Shown here: positions 1 to 7,342 of the stretch, one piece after another
How the letters are laid out: each line of letters begins with the position of its first letter
Numbering within the stretch: position 1 is the first letter of the stretch
NCBI GenBank assembly: GCA_934371505.1
Contig: CAKRNW010000017.1
Span: forward strand, 1-28,808
Reading direction: 5' to 3'
Length of the DNA stretch: 28,808 bases
Origin: an uncultured Lachnospiraceae bacterium
Lineage (GTDB): Bacteria; Bacillota; Clostridia; Lachnospirales; Lachnospiraceae
Program-made: the position numbers and the translations under genes
The notes under the pieces: model-generated
The model's input: the letters and a program-made list of their open reading frames with translations, nothing else
What the model was told of the DNA's origin: nothing
The model's database searches: none

Positions 1-37
1 ATGTTTTTAATACTATTTATCTTATACCATCCCTATC

Positions 38-66
38 TTGATAGCAAGCCTTTCAAGGGGTATAAT
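38..66 (+). promoter_or_regulatory. Sigma-A promoter of the DUF5050 gene
   Basis: The -35 box TTGATA (38-43) is followed by a 17-base spacer and a perfect TATAAT (61-66). Transcription would start near 73, just upstream of the ATG at 89. The TTG inside the -35 box is in frame with the coding region but cannot be the start codon if this promoter is used. Confidence 0.8.
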
Positions 67-88
67 GATCATAAGCGAGGTAAAATTT

Positions 89-1120
89 ATGTCAAAAAAA
101 AGTAAAAATTTTATTCCCCTACTGATTATTCTTCTGGTGTTTGTTTTCCTGTATCTTCTGAGTCTCTGGGGACACCAGGTCAAACGAAATGACGGAACGG
201 TGGTAGGCAACACTGCAGGCAATTTATATAACAAGGGTCTGTTTTGTGAACTGGACGGCATCGTCTATTTCGCCAATGCCTATGATGGTTATGCCCTGTA
301 TTCCATGAACAGTGATGAAACCAATATGAAGAAACTGAAAAGTTCCGTTTCTTCCTATCTGAATGCAGATGAAAATTATCTTTACTGTTATCAGCAGGGC
401 TCCTCTGCATCATCCGGCATGGCCATGTTGGGAAATACCAGGGGATTGTATCGGTTGACACATAACGGCAAGAATTTTTCCTGCCTGGATCGTACCGATA
501 CCTCTATGCTATTACTGTTCGGAAATGAATTATATTATGAAAACTACGATGATGAAACTTTTTCCACTCTGAAACGCTGCGGAATTGATGGCAAAGCCAA
601 ACAGTCCCTCAGTGATTATCCCCTCACCGCAGCCTGTGTATCCAACGGGCAGATCTACTTAAACGGGACAAAAGAAAACCACTATCTTTACACCCTGAAT
701 CCATCCACCGGTGATTTAGATCTGGTCTTACAACACAATCTGTGGGATCCCATTGTGGACGGCGACTATGTGTATTTCATGGACTTAGAGTCTAATTACC
801 ATCTGTGCCGTTATTGCTTTTCCACGAACACTATGGAAATCCTGACCAAAGACCGGGTAGATTTTTATAATTTATACGGCGACATGATTTACTATCAGAC
901 GGCTGGCAGATCTCCCTCTTTCATGAGGATGCACATAGATGGCAGTGGTGCAGAACAGGTAGCAGAGGGCGCCTTTACCAACATCAACATTACCTCGGAC
1001 TATGTGTATTTTAATGAGTTTAATACTCCGGTTCCAGTGTACAAAACTTCCACCTTCGGTCCCGTCAGCGTTACAACTTTTGATGCGGCCAGGAATGCGG
1101 CATTTTCCAATCAGAAATAA
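89..1120 (+). CDS. Membrane-anchored DUF5050-type beta-propeller protein
   Basis: This protein of 343 residues starts with a short basic stretch and one hydrophobic segment (about residues 8-28). That suggests an uncleaved N-terminal anchor with the rest outside the cell. The remainder consists of repeated strands of the type 'G.IYF.n..dg..LY.m..dgt', typical of DUF5050 proteins, which are expected to fold as beta-propellers. No enzymatic motif is visible. The start at 89 is chosen because it follows AGCGAGG and lies downstream of a near-consensus promoter at 38-66. An in-frame TTG at 38 lies inside the -35 box. The 3' end overlaps the convergent FolC-like gene by 50 bp, with no terminator between them. 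The molecular role is unknown; binding of a ligand or of cell-wall material is only a guess. Confidence 0.85.
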   Translation: MSKKSKNFIPLLIILLVFVFLYLLSLWGHQVKRNDGTVVGNTAGNLYNKGLFCELDGIVYFANAYDGYALYSMNSDETNMKKLKSSVSSYLNADENYLYCYQQGSSASSGMAMLGNTRGLYRLTHNGKNFSCLDRTDTSMLLLFGNELYYENYDDETFSTLKRCGIDGKAKQSLSDYPLTAACVSNGQIYLNGTKENHYLYTLNPSTGDLDLVLQHNLWDPIVDGDYVYFMDLESNYHLCRYCFSTNTMEILTKDRVDFYNLYGDMIYYQTAGRSPSFMRMHIDGSGAEQVAEGAFTNINITSDYVYFNEFNTPVPVYKTSTFGPVSVTTFDAARNAAFSNQK

Positions 1121-2081
1121 CTTTTCTCATTTTTTCCTGTAACTCTCGGGGGCAGACAATTAAGAGAAGCGGCATCTCGGATGCGGTGGTCTGTCCCTCT
1201 CCTGCAAAAAGCCGGGCAATTTCCAGTGCTTCCTCCGGACTGTCCACTGCTGTCACATTGGGCTGGAATCCACGAACCATTTCTGCCAGTTCATAGGCTC
1301 CGTATCCCTTCTCTGTGGACATTGTAAAAAGAATCTGGGCAGGGGAGCAAAATTCTTTCAGAAACTCTGCCGTCTCTTCTTTTCTTTCCAAGCCTAAAAT
1401 TCCAATGACCGGACGGTTTCCGGCAATCCGTCTCACGGAATTCCACAGAAGCTCTGCAGCTTTTGGTGACGCTGCCCGATCCATCCAGACCGATGGACGA
1501 TTCCTGAGTTGTTCCAGACACCCCTCACAATGAGTATTGGCAATTCCTTTTCGTATCTTCTTCTCATCAATTCCTGTTCCCGGTATCTCCAAACTGATTG
1601 CATATGCCAACGCAATGGCGGTTGCTGTATTTTCCACCTGCCAGTCCCCGGGCATATCCAATTCTACATTTTTTATAAGCTTTCCCGGCCCCAGGTAGTC
1701 AAACCGTTGTTTTCGGACACCGTGCCATACCTTTCCAGACTGCACAATCCATTGATTTTCCCAAAAGATTTTCCATGCTGTATCCTCTTTGGGAATTTTC
1801 TCCCATTCTTCTCCTTCCCCGATCCAAAGAAGAATCTGGGGATTCTTTTGTTCCAACAGTTCCAGCTTTTTCTTTGTGGAAGCCTGCGCCGGTTCTTCCC
1901 CCAGGCTCTCCCACATTTTTCTGCTGACAGCCCTGCCGGAAATCCGTAAATGTTCCCGTTTTTTTCCCGTTCCTACCAGACAGGCTGTGGTATATCCTGC
2001 TGCCTTTAAAATCTGCCCCAGAAAGGCTGCCACACAACCGTCTCCATTTTTTCTGTCCATACAAAATGCAATTCTCTGCAT
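1071..2081 (-). CDS. Degenerate FolC/Mur-ligase-like protein, probably catalytically inactive
   Basis: The 336-residue protein resembles folylpolyglutamate synthase, but the active-site motifs are lost. Near the N terminus the order NGDGCVAAFLGQILKAAGY matches the FolC P-loop region (GTNGKGS followed by VAAFL..IL..AGY), with the P-loop lysine replaced by Asp and the serine by Cys. Downstream, ENTATAIALAYAI matches the family's NxxxA helix. The C-terminal ligase motif DGAHNP appears as DRAASP. It is also about 90 residues shorter than normal FolC (about 430). The start at 2081 has GGAG eight bases upstream; an ATG at 2087 is only two bases from it. The frame is intact over its whole length, so it is not an obvious pseudogene. 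It may be a regulator or binding protein derived from FolC. The function is unknown. Confidence 0.7.
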   Translation of the reverse strand: MQRIAFCMDRKNGDGCVAAFLGQILKAAGYTTACLVGTGKKREHLRISGRAVSRKMWESLGEEPAQASTKKKLELLEQKNPQILLWIGEGEEWEKIPKEDTAWKIFWENQWIVQSGKVWHGVRKQRFDYLGPGKLIKNVELDMPGDWQVENTATAIALAYAISLEIPGTGIDEKKIRKGIANTHCEGCLEQLRNRPSVWMDRAASPKAAELLWNSVRRIAGNRPVIGILGLERKEETAEFLKEFCSPAQILFTMSTEKGYGAYELAEMVRGFQPNVTAVDSPEEALEIARLFAGEGQTTASEMPLLLIVCPRELQEKMRKVISDWKMPHSWPHQKL

Positions 2082-2104
2082 CCTCATATCTCCCTCTGTT
2101 CCTT

Positions 2105-2134
2105 TTGTATAGTTCAAATCCTGCCGGTTATACT
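2105..2134 (+). promoter_or_regulatory. Possible promoter of the small CmpB-like gene
   Basis: TTGTAT (2105-2110) and TATACT (2129-2134) are separated by 18 bases, 30 bases upstream of the ATG at 2164. The -10 box is good and the -35 box is weak. Confidence 0.35.
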
Positions 2135-2163
2135 GTAATAGAATCATTTTGGAAAGGAACCCT

Positions 2164-2580
2164 ATGAAACCAATTCGTTTTATTCAAAATTTTATGCGTT
2201 GTGGCATCACCGGCTGGTGTCTGGAAATTCTTTTTACTGCCATGCAATCCTTACAAAAAAGGGAAATGGCGCTTCGCGGCACCACTTCCCTCTGGATGTT
2301 TCCTATTTATGGCATGGGAGCAATCATTGCTCCTCTCTCCCGGATTTTACACCGGCAGTCCATCTGGTTACGAGGCTTACTCTACACATTTTTGATTTTT
2401 GCGGTAGAATTCATCAGTGGCAGCTATCTGACTAAAAGAAACTCCTGCCCCTGGAATTACCGCCGTTCTTCCTGGAATATCCGGGAAGTCATACGCCTGG
2501 ATTATGCCCCCTGCTGGTTTCTCACCGGACTTCTGATGGAGCGGCTGACCGGTTCATCCTACAGGAAAGTTTCTTCATAA
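2164..2580 (+). CDS. Small CmpB-like (putative ABC transporter permease, PF06541 type) membrane protein
   Basis: This 138-residue membrane protein has the hallmarks of the family annotated as 'putative ABC transporter permease' (CmpB type). It has an early GWCLEILF segment, then RG(T)xxLWMFPIYGMGA, then FAVEFISGSYL, and a tryptophan-rich WNYR...W stretch. The same order (GWVFES, RGPFLPLYGSGA, LEYVTG, WDYS) is found in the larger protein at 8866-9891, so the two are distant paralogues. About four membrane segments are visible. No ATPase partner is adjacent. The ATG at 2164 has AAAGGA five bases upstream. The last 59 bp overlap the convergent MATE gene. Despite the family name, a transport function has not been established from anything visible here. 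Confidence 0.75.
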   Translation: MKPIRFIQNFMRCGITGWCLEILFTAMQSLQKREMALRGTTSLWMFPIYGMGAIIAPLSRILHRQSIWLRGLLYTFLIFAVEFISGSYLTKRNSCPWNYRRSSWNIREVIRLDYAPCWFLTGLLMERLTGSSYRKVSS

Positions 2581-3886
2581 AAGGATAGTAAGCGATCCAT
2601 AAGAAAATTCCCGCACTGCACCATGCAGAAGCATTGGCAAGGCACACACCCACATAGCTGAGTCTGTGCGCCGCCATGATTGCCAGTACACCACGGCTTA
2701 ACAATTCCACAACGCCGCCCAGCATGGGCAGGAACCCGTATCCGCAGCCCTGAAGCACATTACGGAAGATAAAGATCATTCCCAGTGGAATGAAGAACAG
2801 ACCGCATACTTTAATGTATATATCCGCATAGTGAAGCACTTCGTCCAGATTTTCACTGACAAAAAGACGAATCAGATACGGCATCAACAGGATGACAACT
2901 CCATATATAATCACGGAATACACTGCGGACATCAGGTTGGCGGCCCTTACACCTTTACGGATTCTGATTAGATCGTTGGTTCCCAGATTTTGTGCGCTGT
3001 AGGTAGACATGGTAACTCCCATGGCAACGAAGGGCTGGGTTACCAGCTGCTCCACCTTACATGCCGCCGTATAGGAAGCCACTACCATGGATCCCAGCAG
3101 ATTCAATGCAGACTGCAGAATTATGGTTCCGATTGCAGTGATGCAAAACTGCAATGCCATGGGGATTCCGATTTTCAGCTGAATCCAGGGTAAATGACCC
3201 TCCAGCCGGTAATGTCTCCATTCTGCCCGGAGTAAAGGAACTTTTTTTAAGATGTATAAATGGCATAAAATACCTGCCAGAAGCTGGGATAAAACCGTAG
3301 CCCATGCAGCTCCTGCCACACCCATCTGGAAGTTGACTACAAAGAGCAGATCCAGAAAGATGTTTAAAAATGCAGAAAAGATAAGAAAATACAAGGGAAC
3401 CTTACTATTTCCCACTGCGCGCAGCAGACTTGCCACCAGGTTATACCAGAGATTTCCTACCAGTCCATAGCAGATAATCAGAATATAGGTTCTGGACATC
3501 TCGTAAATGTCCTCCGGTGTATTCATGATGGTAAGAAGAGGCTCCATCAACAGAACGCTGCCTAAGGTCATAATCACAATGACGATCAATGTCAGCAGCG
3601 TGGCACTTCCCACACTCTTTTTGATTCCCTCTTCATCACCGGCACCAAAACGCTGTCCTGTGATGATGGTAAATCCTGTAGTCAGTCCCTGGGAAAATCC
3701 AAGGATCAGAAAACCGATGGTTCCTGTGGCACCTACCGCTGCCAGAGCCTGCACACCCACGTAACGTCCCACAATGATGGTATCCACCATGCTGTAAAAC
3801 TGTTGGAAAATATTACCTATAATAATGGGAATAATAAATTTTAAAATTAATTTGAAGGGACTTCCCTTCGTCATATCTAACTGCAT
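2522..3886 (-). CDS. MATE family efflux transporter
   Basis: This is a 454-residue multidrug-and-toxin-extrusion type transporter, of normal length for the family. The N terminus (KGSPFKLILKFIIPIIIGN, then QQFYSMVDTIIVGRYVG) is the typical MATE start, with the conserved VDTIIVGR on the first two helices. About 12 hydrophobic segments follow. MATE proteins expel cationic drugs or metabolites in exchange for Na+ or H+, and the substrate cannot be read from the sequence. It starts eight bases after the PH-domain gene and is probably co-transcribed from the promoter at 4349-4377. The ribosome-binding site is weak (AAGAAAAG), which may mean translational coupling. A second in-frame ATG lies at 3874. 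The 3' end overlaps the CmpB-like gene on the other strand. Confidence 0.93.
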   Translation of the reverse strand: MQLDMTKGSPFKLILKFIIPIIIGNIFQQFYSMVDTIIVGRYVGVQALAAVGATGTIGFLILGFSQGLTTGFTIITGQRFGAGDEEGIKKSVGSATLLTLIVIVIMTLGSVLLMEPLLTIMNTPEDIYEMSRTYILIICYGLVGNLWYNLVASLLRAVGNSKVPLYFLIFSAFLNIFLDLLFVVNFQMGVAGAAWATVLSQLLAGILCHLYILKKVPLLRAEWRHYRLEGHLPWIQLKIGIPMALQFCITAIGTIILQSALNLLGSMVVASYTAACKVEQLVTQPFVAMGVTMSTYSAQNLGTNDLIRIRKGVRAANLMSAVYSVIIYGVVILLMPYLIRLFVSENLDEVLHYADIYIKVCGLFFIPLGMIFIFRNVLQGCGYGFLPMLGGVVELLSRGVLAIMAAHRLSYVGVCLANASAWCSAGIFLWIAYYPFMKKLSCRMNRSAAPSEVR

Positions 3887-3894
3887 GACTTTTC

Positions 3895-4293
3895 TTACTC
3901 CATATCCGTATCGGTCAGATCCTCCGCCTCTGCCCCGATGTTCAGGGTATTCATGGTTCTGCGTTTCATCCGCATCTTCTCCGAGGTCTGTAAAATATAA
4001 TTTTTTACCTCTTTGGCATGTTTAATGTGCTCCAGATAAAGCTTGGGATGGGTAGTATCCCCGGTATGACAAACCACTGTACCCAGTCCAAAGATACGTT
4101 CTCCCAGAGTTCTGGTCAATTCCACATCCTGAATCTTGTACATATAGCAATCATCTTCCACCTTTTTGAAAAACCCGCTGTCGATGGTCAGAATTTCCTC
4201 TCCCACCAGATACTTGGTAAAGGTGAATGGCAGTCCAAAAAACAGCCAGCGCTTCCGCTCCTCAAATCCCATGTTTTCATTTACCTCTTTCAT
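3895..4293 (-). CDS. Bacterial PH-domain protein
   Basis: The 132-residue soluble protein has a bacterial pleckstrin-homology-like fold signature. A stretch reads 'F..TKYLVGEEILTIDSGFF' and is followed by 'DDCYMYKIQDVELTRTLGERIFGLGTV', which matches the YdbT/bPH_2 pattern of 'y.i.ri.dV...qsl..rl.g.gtv'. The charged C-terminal tail (KMRMKRRTMNTL, then an acidic end) is outside the domain. It is the first gene of a two-gene unit with the MATE transporter. A perfect AGGAGG (4302-4307) lies eight bases before the ATG at 4293. An ATG at 4299 is only two bases from it, so 4293 is preferred. The role is unknown; it may act at the membrane together with the transporter. Confidence 0.75.
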   Translation of the reverse strand: MKEVNENMGFEERKRWLFFGLPFTFTKYLVGEEILTIDSGFFKKVEDDCYMYKIQDVELTRTLGERIFGLGTVVCHTGDTTHPKLYLEHIKHAKEVKNYILQTSEKMRMKRRTMNTLNIGAEAEDLTDTDME

Positions 4294-4348
4294 CTTCATA
4301 CCCTCCTGTAAACCAAGATTTTCCGTTTCTTAAATGCTTATCTGTGCT

Positions 4349-4377
4349 ATTTTAGCATGCTCTAACCGCACTGTAAA
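4349..4377 (-). promoter_or_regulatory. Sigma-A promoter of the PH-domain/MATE operon
   Basis: On the minus strand, TTTACA (4372-4377) and TAAAAT (4349-4354) are separated by exactly 17 bases. Each box matches consensus at five of six positions. The start codon at 4293 lies about 50 bases downstream. Confidence 0.75.
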
Positions 4378-4406
4378 TTCTTTTTGCATAAATTTATTCC
4401 GGTACA

Positions 4407-4435
4407 TTGCATCCCTATTTTTGTTGTGTTAGAAT
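4407..4435 (+). promoter_or_regulatory. Possible promoter of the nitroreductase gene
   Basis: TTGCAT (4407-4412) and TAGAAT (4430-4435) are separated by 17 bases. The -10 box is good and the -35 box matches only at TTG. It is divergent from the PH/MATE promoter and 55 bases upstream of the ATG at 4490. Confidence 0.45.
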
Positions 4436-4489
4436 AGACTGAAACAGCAAGTCAATGTGTGCAGGTTTTGCGCCGGAAAGGAGAATACA

Positions 4490-5032
4490 ATGACTGCAAA
4501 GGAATGTATTTTAACTCGTAGAAGTATTCGTAAATTTAAAAACACCCCCATCGATCACGCTTTAATAGATGAAATTGTTGAGACAGCCTCCTATGCTCCC
4601 AGTTGGAAGCATACCCAGATTACCCGTTATGTTGCCGTGGAAGGAGCATTAAAGAATCGTATCGTTGCTGAGGCGACTTCTGCTTATCCTAAGAATGGGG
4701 AAATCATCGCTTCTGCCCCCATGCTGATCGTGGTATGTATGGTCACCAAACGTTCCGGCTTTGAACGTGACGGTTCCTATTCTACCAGAAGAAACGACGG
4801 CTGGCAGATGTTTGATGTGGGCGTTGCCTCCCAGACCTTCTGTCTGGCAGCTCATGAGAAAGGACTTGGCTCCGTGATCATGGGTATTTTTGATGATCAG
4901 ATTGTAGCTGATCTCCTTGATTTACCGGAAGGACAGGAGGCAGTCGCATTGATTCCTGTGGGATATCCCGACGAGGAGCCCGTTGCTCCAAAGCGTAAAC
5001 CCGTTTCGGATTTATTATCCTATAAAGAATAA
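4490..5032 (+). CDS. Nitroreductase family protein
   Basis: This 180-residue flavoprotein belongs to the nitroreductase family, which binds FMN and reduces nitro groups, quinones or enones with NAD(P)H. The N-terminal TRRSIRKF carries the FMN-phosphate-binding arginines. ASYAPSWKHTQ resembles the 'APSa.N.Q' motif, and GVASQTFCLAAHEKGLGSVIMG is the conserved C-terminal FMN-contact region. The length is on the short side but normal for this subfamily. The start at 4490 follows AAAGGAG by about seven bases. The gene is closed by the terminator at 5036-5070 and is probably monocistronic. The physiological substrate cannot be inferred. Confidence 0.9.
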   Translation: MTAKECILTRRSIRKFKNTPIDHALIDEIVETASYAPSWKHTQITRYVAVEGALKNRIVAEATSAYPKNGEIIASAPMLIVVCMVTKRSGFERDGSYSTRRNDGWQMFDVGVASQTFCLAAHEKGLGSVIMGIFDDQIVADLLDLPEGQEAVALIPVGYPDEEPVAPKRKPVSDLLSYKE

Positions 5033-5035
5033 TTC

Positions 5036-5070
5036 AAAAATCGAAGAGAAGGTTTTCTCTTCGATTTTTT
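5036..5070. terminator. Rho-independent terminator between the nitroreductase gene and pyrB
   Basis: A ten-base-pair perfect stem (5041-5050 with 5055-5064, loop GGTT) is flanked by AAAAA and TTTTTT, so it can act in both directions. It begins four bases after the nitroreductase stop and ends 48 bases before the pyrB start. Confidence 0.85.
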
Positions 5071-5118
5071 CAAGCAAAGATTTCTGACAATAATACGAAA
5101 GGACAAGGTAACCGAACT

Positions 5119-6036
5119 ATGAAACATGTAATGAGTCCTCTTGATTTTTCCACCACAGAGCTGGAACAGCTTTTTGATCTGGCCAGTGACATTGAGAAAA
5201 ACCCGGACAAATACGCACACGCATGTGACCACAAAAAGCTGGCCACCTGCTTCTATGAGCCAAGCACACGGACAAGGTTAAGTTTTGAGAGCGCCATGCT
5301 CCGTCTGGGCGGTCAGACATTGGGCTTTTCCGATGCAGCATCTTCCTCCGCTTCCAAGGGAGAAAGTGTAGCAGATACCATCCGGATCATCTCCTGCTAT
5401 GCTGACATTTGTGCCATGCGCCATCCAAAAGAAGGTGCTCCCATGGTTGCAGCCCACTATTCCGGTATTCCGGTGATCAATGCCGGAGACGGCGGTCACC
5501 AACACCCTACCCAGACCCTGACGGATCTGATGACCATCCGTACCCTGAAAGGACGGTTAAACAATTTCACCATTGGCTTATGTGGTGATTTAAAATTCGG
5601 TCGTACCGTTCACTCCCTGATCAACGCATTGTCCCGCTACGAAAATGTCCGCTTTATCTTTATCTCTCCGGAAGAACTCCGCGTACCGGATTACATCACC
5701 GACATGCTGCGGAAAAAGGGATTCGATTATGAAGAAGCAATCCGCCTTGAAGATGTACTTCCCTCTCTGGATCTTCTCTACATGACCCGCGTGCAGAAAG
5801 AACGGTTTTTCAATGAGGAGGATTATGTCCGCTTAAAAGACTTCTATATCCTGGATCAAAACAAAATGGAACTGGCCAAGGAAGATATGCTGGTACTCCA
5901 TCCCCTTCCCCGTGTCAATGAAATTGCTGTAGAGGTGGATGAGGATCCCCGGGCCGCTTATTTCAAGCAGGCACAGTACGGTGTCTATGTCCGTATGGCT
6001 TTGATTCTCACCCTGTTAGGCATTCATGTAGACTGA
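5119..6036 (+). CDS. pyrB: Aspartate carbamoyltransferase, catalytic chain
   Basis: PyrB condenses carbamoyl phosphate and aspartate to N-carbamoylaspartate, the first committed step of pyrimidine synthesis in the cytoplasm. At 305 residues it is full length. The carbamoyl-phosphate loop STRTR is at residues 49-53, the 80s loop (SASKGES) at about 77-83, HPTQ at 129-132 and the HPLPR motif at 261-265. The active site is therefore complete. A separate regulatory chain (pyrI) follows after 26 bases, so the enzyme should be the allosteric E. coli-type dodecamer. The start has AAGG ten bases upstream. A terminator lies just before the gene and only a poor promoter is visible (TTTTTC at 5066-5071, AATAAT at 5089-5094), so attenuation or read-through is possible. 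Confidence 0.97.
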   Translation: MKHVMSPLDFSTTELEQLFDLASDIEKNPDKYAHACDHKKLATCFYEPSTRTRLSFESAMLRLGGQTLGFSDAASSSASKGESVADTIRIISCYADICAMRHPKEGAPMVAAHYSGIPVINAGDGGHQHPTQTLTDLMTIRTLKGRLNNFTIGLCGDLKFGRTVHSLINALSRYENVRFIFISPEELRVPDYITDMLRKKGFDYEEAIRLEDVLPSLDLLYMTRVQKERFFNEEDYVRLKDFYILDQNKMELAKEDMLVLHPLPRVNEIAVEVDEDPRAAYFKQAQYGVYVRMALILTLLGIHVD

Positions 6037-6062
6037 GTATTTGATGGAAAGGAGCATCTGTT

Positions 6063-6488
6063 ATGTTAAACGTAGGAAAAATTGAGGAAGGATTTGTACT
6101 GGATCACATCAAGGCCGGAAAAAGTCTTTCCATCTATCATCATCTGGGATTGGATAAGCTGGATTGCACCGTTGCCATTATCAAAAATGCCAGAAGTAAT
6201 CTCATGGGAAAAAAAGATATTTTAAAAGTGGAATGCGATATCAACACTTTGGATTTAAATATTTTGGGATTTATCGACCACAATATTACAGTGAACGTAA
6301 TCAAGGATGGTAAGATCGTAGAAAAGCGCCGCCTGATTCTCCCAAAAGAGATCAAAAATGTCATTAAATGTAAAAATCCCCGTTGTATTACTTCTATCGA
6401 GCAGGGACTGCCCCATATTTTTGTACTGGCAGATCCCGAAAAGGAAATTTATCGCTGCAAATACTGCGAAGAAAAATATAGTGAATAA
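6063..6488 (+). CDS. pyrI: Aspartate carbamoyltransferase, regulatory chain
   Basis: PyrI binds nucleotides (CTP, UTP, ATP) and transmits feedback control to PyrB. The 141-residue protein has the N-terminal allosteric domain and a C-terminal zinc domain with the four expected cysteines C103, C108, C132 and C135 (C-x4-C ... C-x2-C), which hold the contact to the catalytic chain. The start follows AAAGGAG. It lies 26 bases after pyrB and 14 bases before the PHP gene in what looks like one transcript. The sequence looks complete. Confidence 0.96.
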   Translation: MLNVGKIEEGFVLDHIKAGKSLSIYHHLGLDKLDCTVAIIKNARSNLMGKKDILKVECDINTLDLNILGFIDHNITVNVIKDGKIVEKRRLILPKEIKNVIKCKNPRCITSIEQGLPHIFVLADPEKEIYRCKYCEEKYSE

Positions 6489-6502
6489 GAAGGAACTGTG
6501 TT

Positions 6503-7315
6503 ATGAAATTTGATATGCATTGTCACACAAAAGAAGGCTCTCCTGACGGCTCGATCCGGGTAGAAGACACGATTCGGCTCCTGCAGGAAAAGGGATTCGA
6601 CGGCATGCTGATTTCCGATCATAACTCTTATCGTGCTTACCGCCATTGGAAAAAGAATATAAAAGATCAGAAATATAAGGATTTCGTTGTATTAAAAGGA
6701 ATCGAGTACGACACTCTTGATGCAGGACATATTCTTGTGATCATGCCCACCGGTGTAAAAGTTCCTCTGATTGAAATCCGGGGGCTCCCGGTGTCTATTC
6801 TCATTGAGATTGTTCATTATTTCGGAGGAATTCTCGGTCCGGCCCATCCCTGTGGTGAACGCTTCCTGAGTTTTACCAATACCCGTACCGGAAAAAAACG
6901 GCCTTCCATCTGTCAGCAATTTGATTTCTTTGAAACCTTTAACGCCTGCGAATCGCCCCAATCCAATGCCAAGGCAGCTGCTTTGGCTGATCGATACGGG
7001 AAGCCTCATTTCGGAGGCAGCGATTCCCACCGGGAGGACTGCGTAGGACTGGGCTATACTGAAATCGCCTCTGCCATCACCTGTGAGACCGACCTGATTG
7101 ACGCAGTCAGACACAAGGAGGGGATTTCTGCAGGGGGAACCTGCTATACCAAAACCACCAAGCAGAAAATCGGTTTTTTCAATCATTTTCTGGTATTAGG
7201 ATTCTTTTTCTACAATAAATTCTGCGCCGGATTCCGTGTCCACAAGAGACATCTGGCACTTCAACAGCACAACTACATTACCTTAAAGAATGACCATAAA
7301 GAAAAGCATGCCTGA
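6503..7315 (+). CDS. PHP-domain metal-dependent phosphoesterase
   Basis: This 270-residue protein carries the metal-binding motifs of the polymerase and histidinol phosphatase (PHP) family. HCH at the N terminus is the HxH motif, SDHN at about residue 39 follows, then GPAHPCGER in the middle and GGSDSHR near residue 172. Stand-alone PHP proteins are usually phosphoesterases of small phosphorylated metabolites; the substrate is not visible here. The gene follows pyrI by 14 bases with AAGGA as ribosome-binding site and is likely part of the pyrBI transcript. The last 40 residues are basic and aromatic and lie outside the conserved domain. The final nine codons and the stop are part of a 26-bp perfect hairpin that serves as the terminator. 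Confidence 0.88.
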   Translation: MKFDMHCHTKEGSPDGSIRVEDTIRLLQEKGFDGMLISDHNSYRAYRHWKKNIKDQKYKDFVVLKGIEYDTLDAGHILVIMPTGVKVPLIEIRGLPVSILIEIVHYFGGILGPAHPCGERFLSFTNTRTGKKRPSICQQFDFFETFNACESPQSNAKAAALADRYGKPHFGGSDSHREDCVGLGYTEIASAITCETDLIDAVRHKEGISAGGTCYTKTTKQKIGFFNHFLVLGFFFYNKFCAGFRVHKRHLALQQHNYITLKNDHKEKHA

Positions 7316-7342
7316 TGCATGCTTTTCTTTATGGTCATTCTT
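7286..7342. terminator. Long bidirectional hairpin terminator between PHP and AAA ATPase genes
   Basis: A perfect 26-base-pair inverted repeat (7286-7311 with 7317-7342) has a five-base loop, CTGAT. Its inner GCATGC stem is flanked on each side by the A/T-rich sequence of a terminator tail (TTTTCTTT on each strand). The left arm encodes the end of the PHP protein, whose stop codon falls at the loop. The right arm ends at the AAA ATPase stop codon. Confidence 0.88.
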
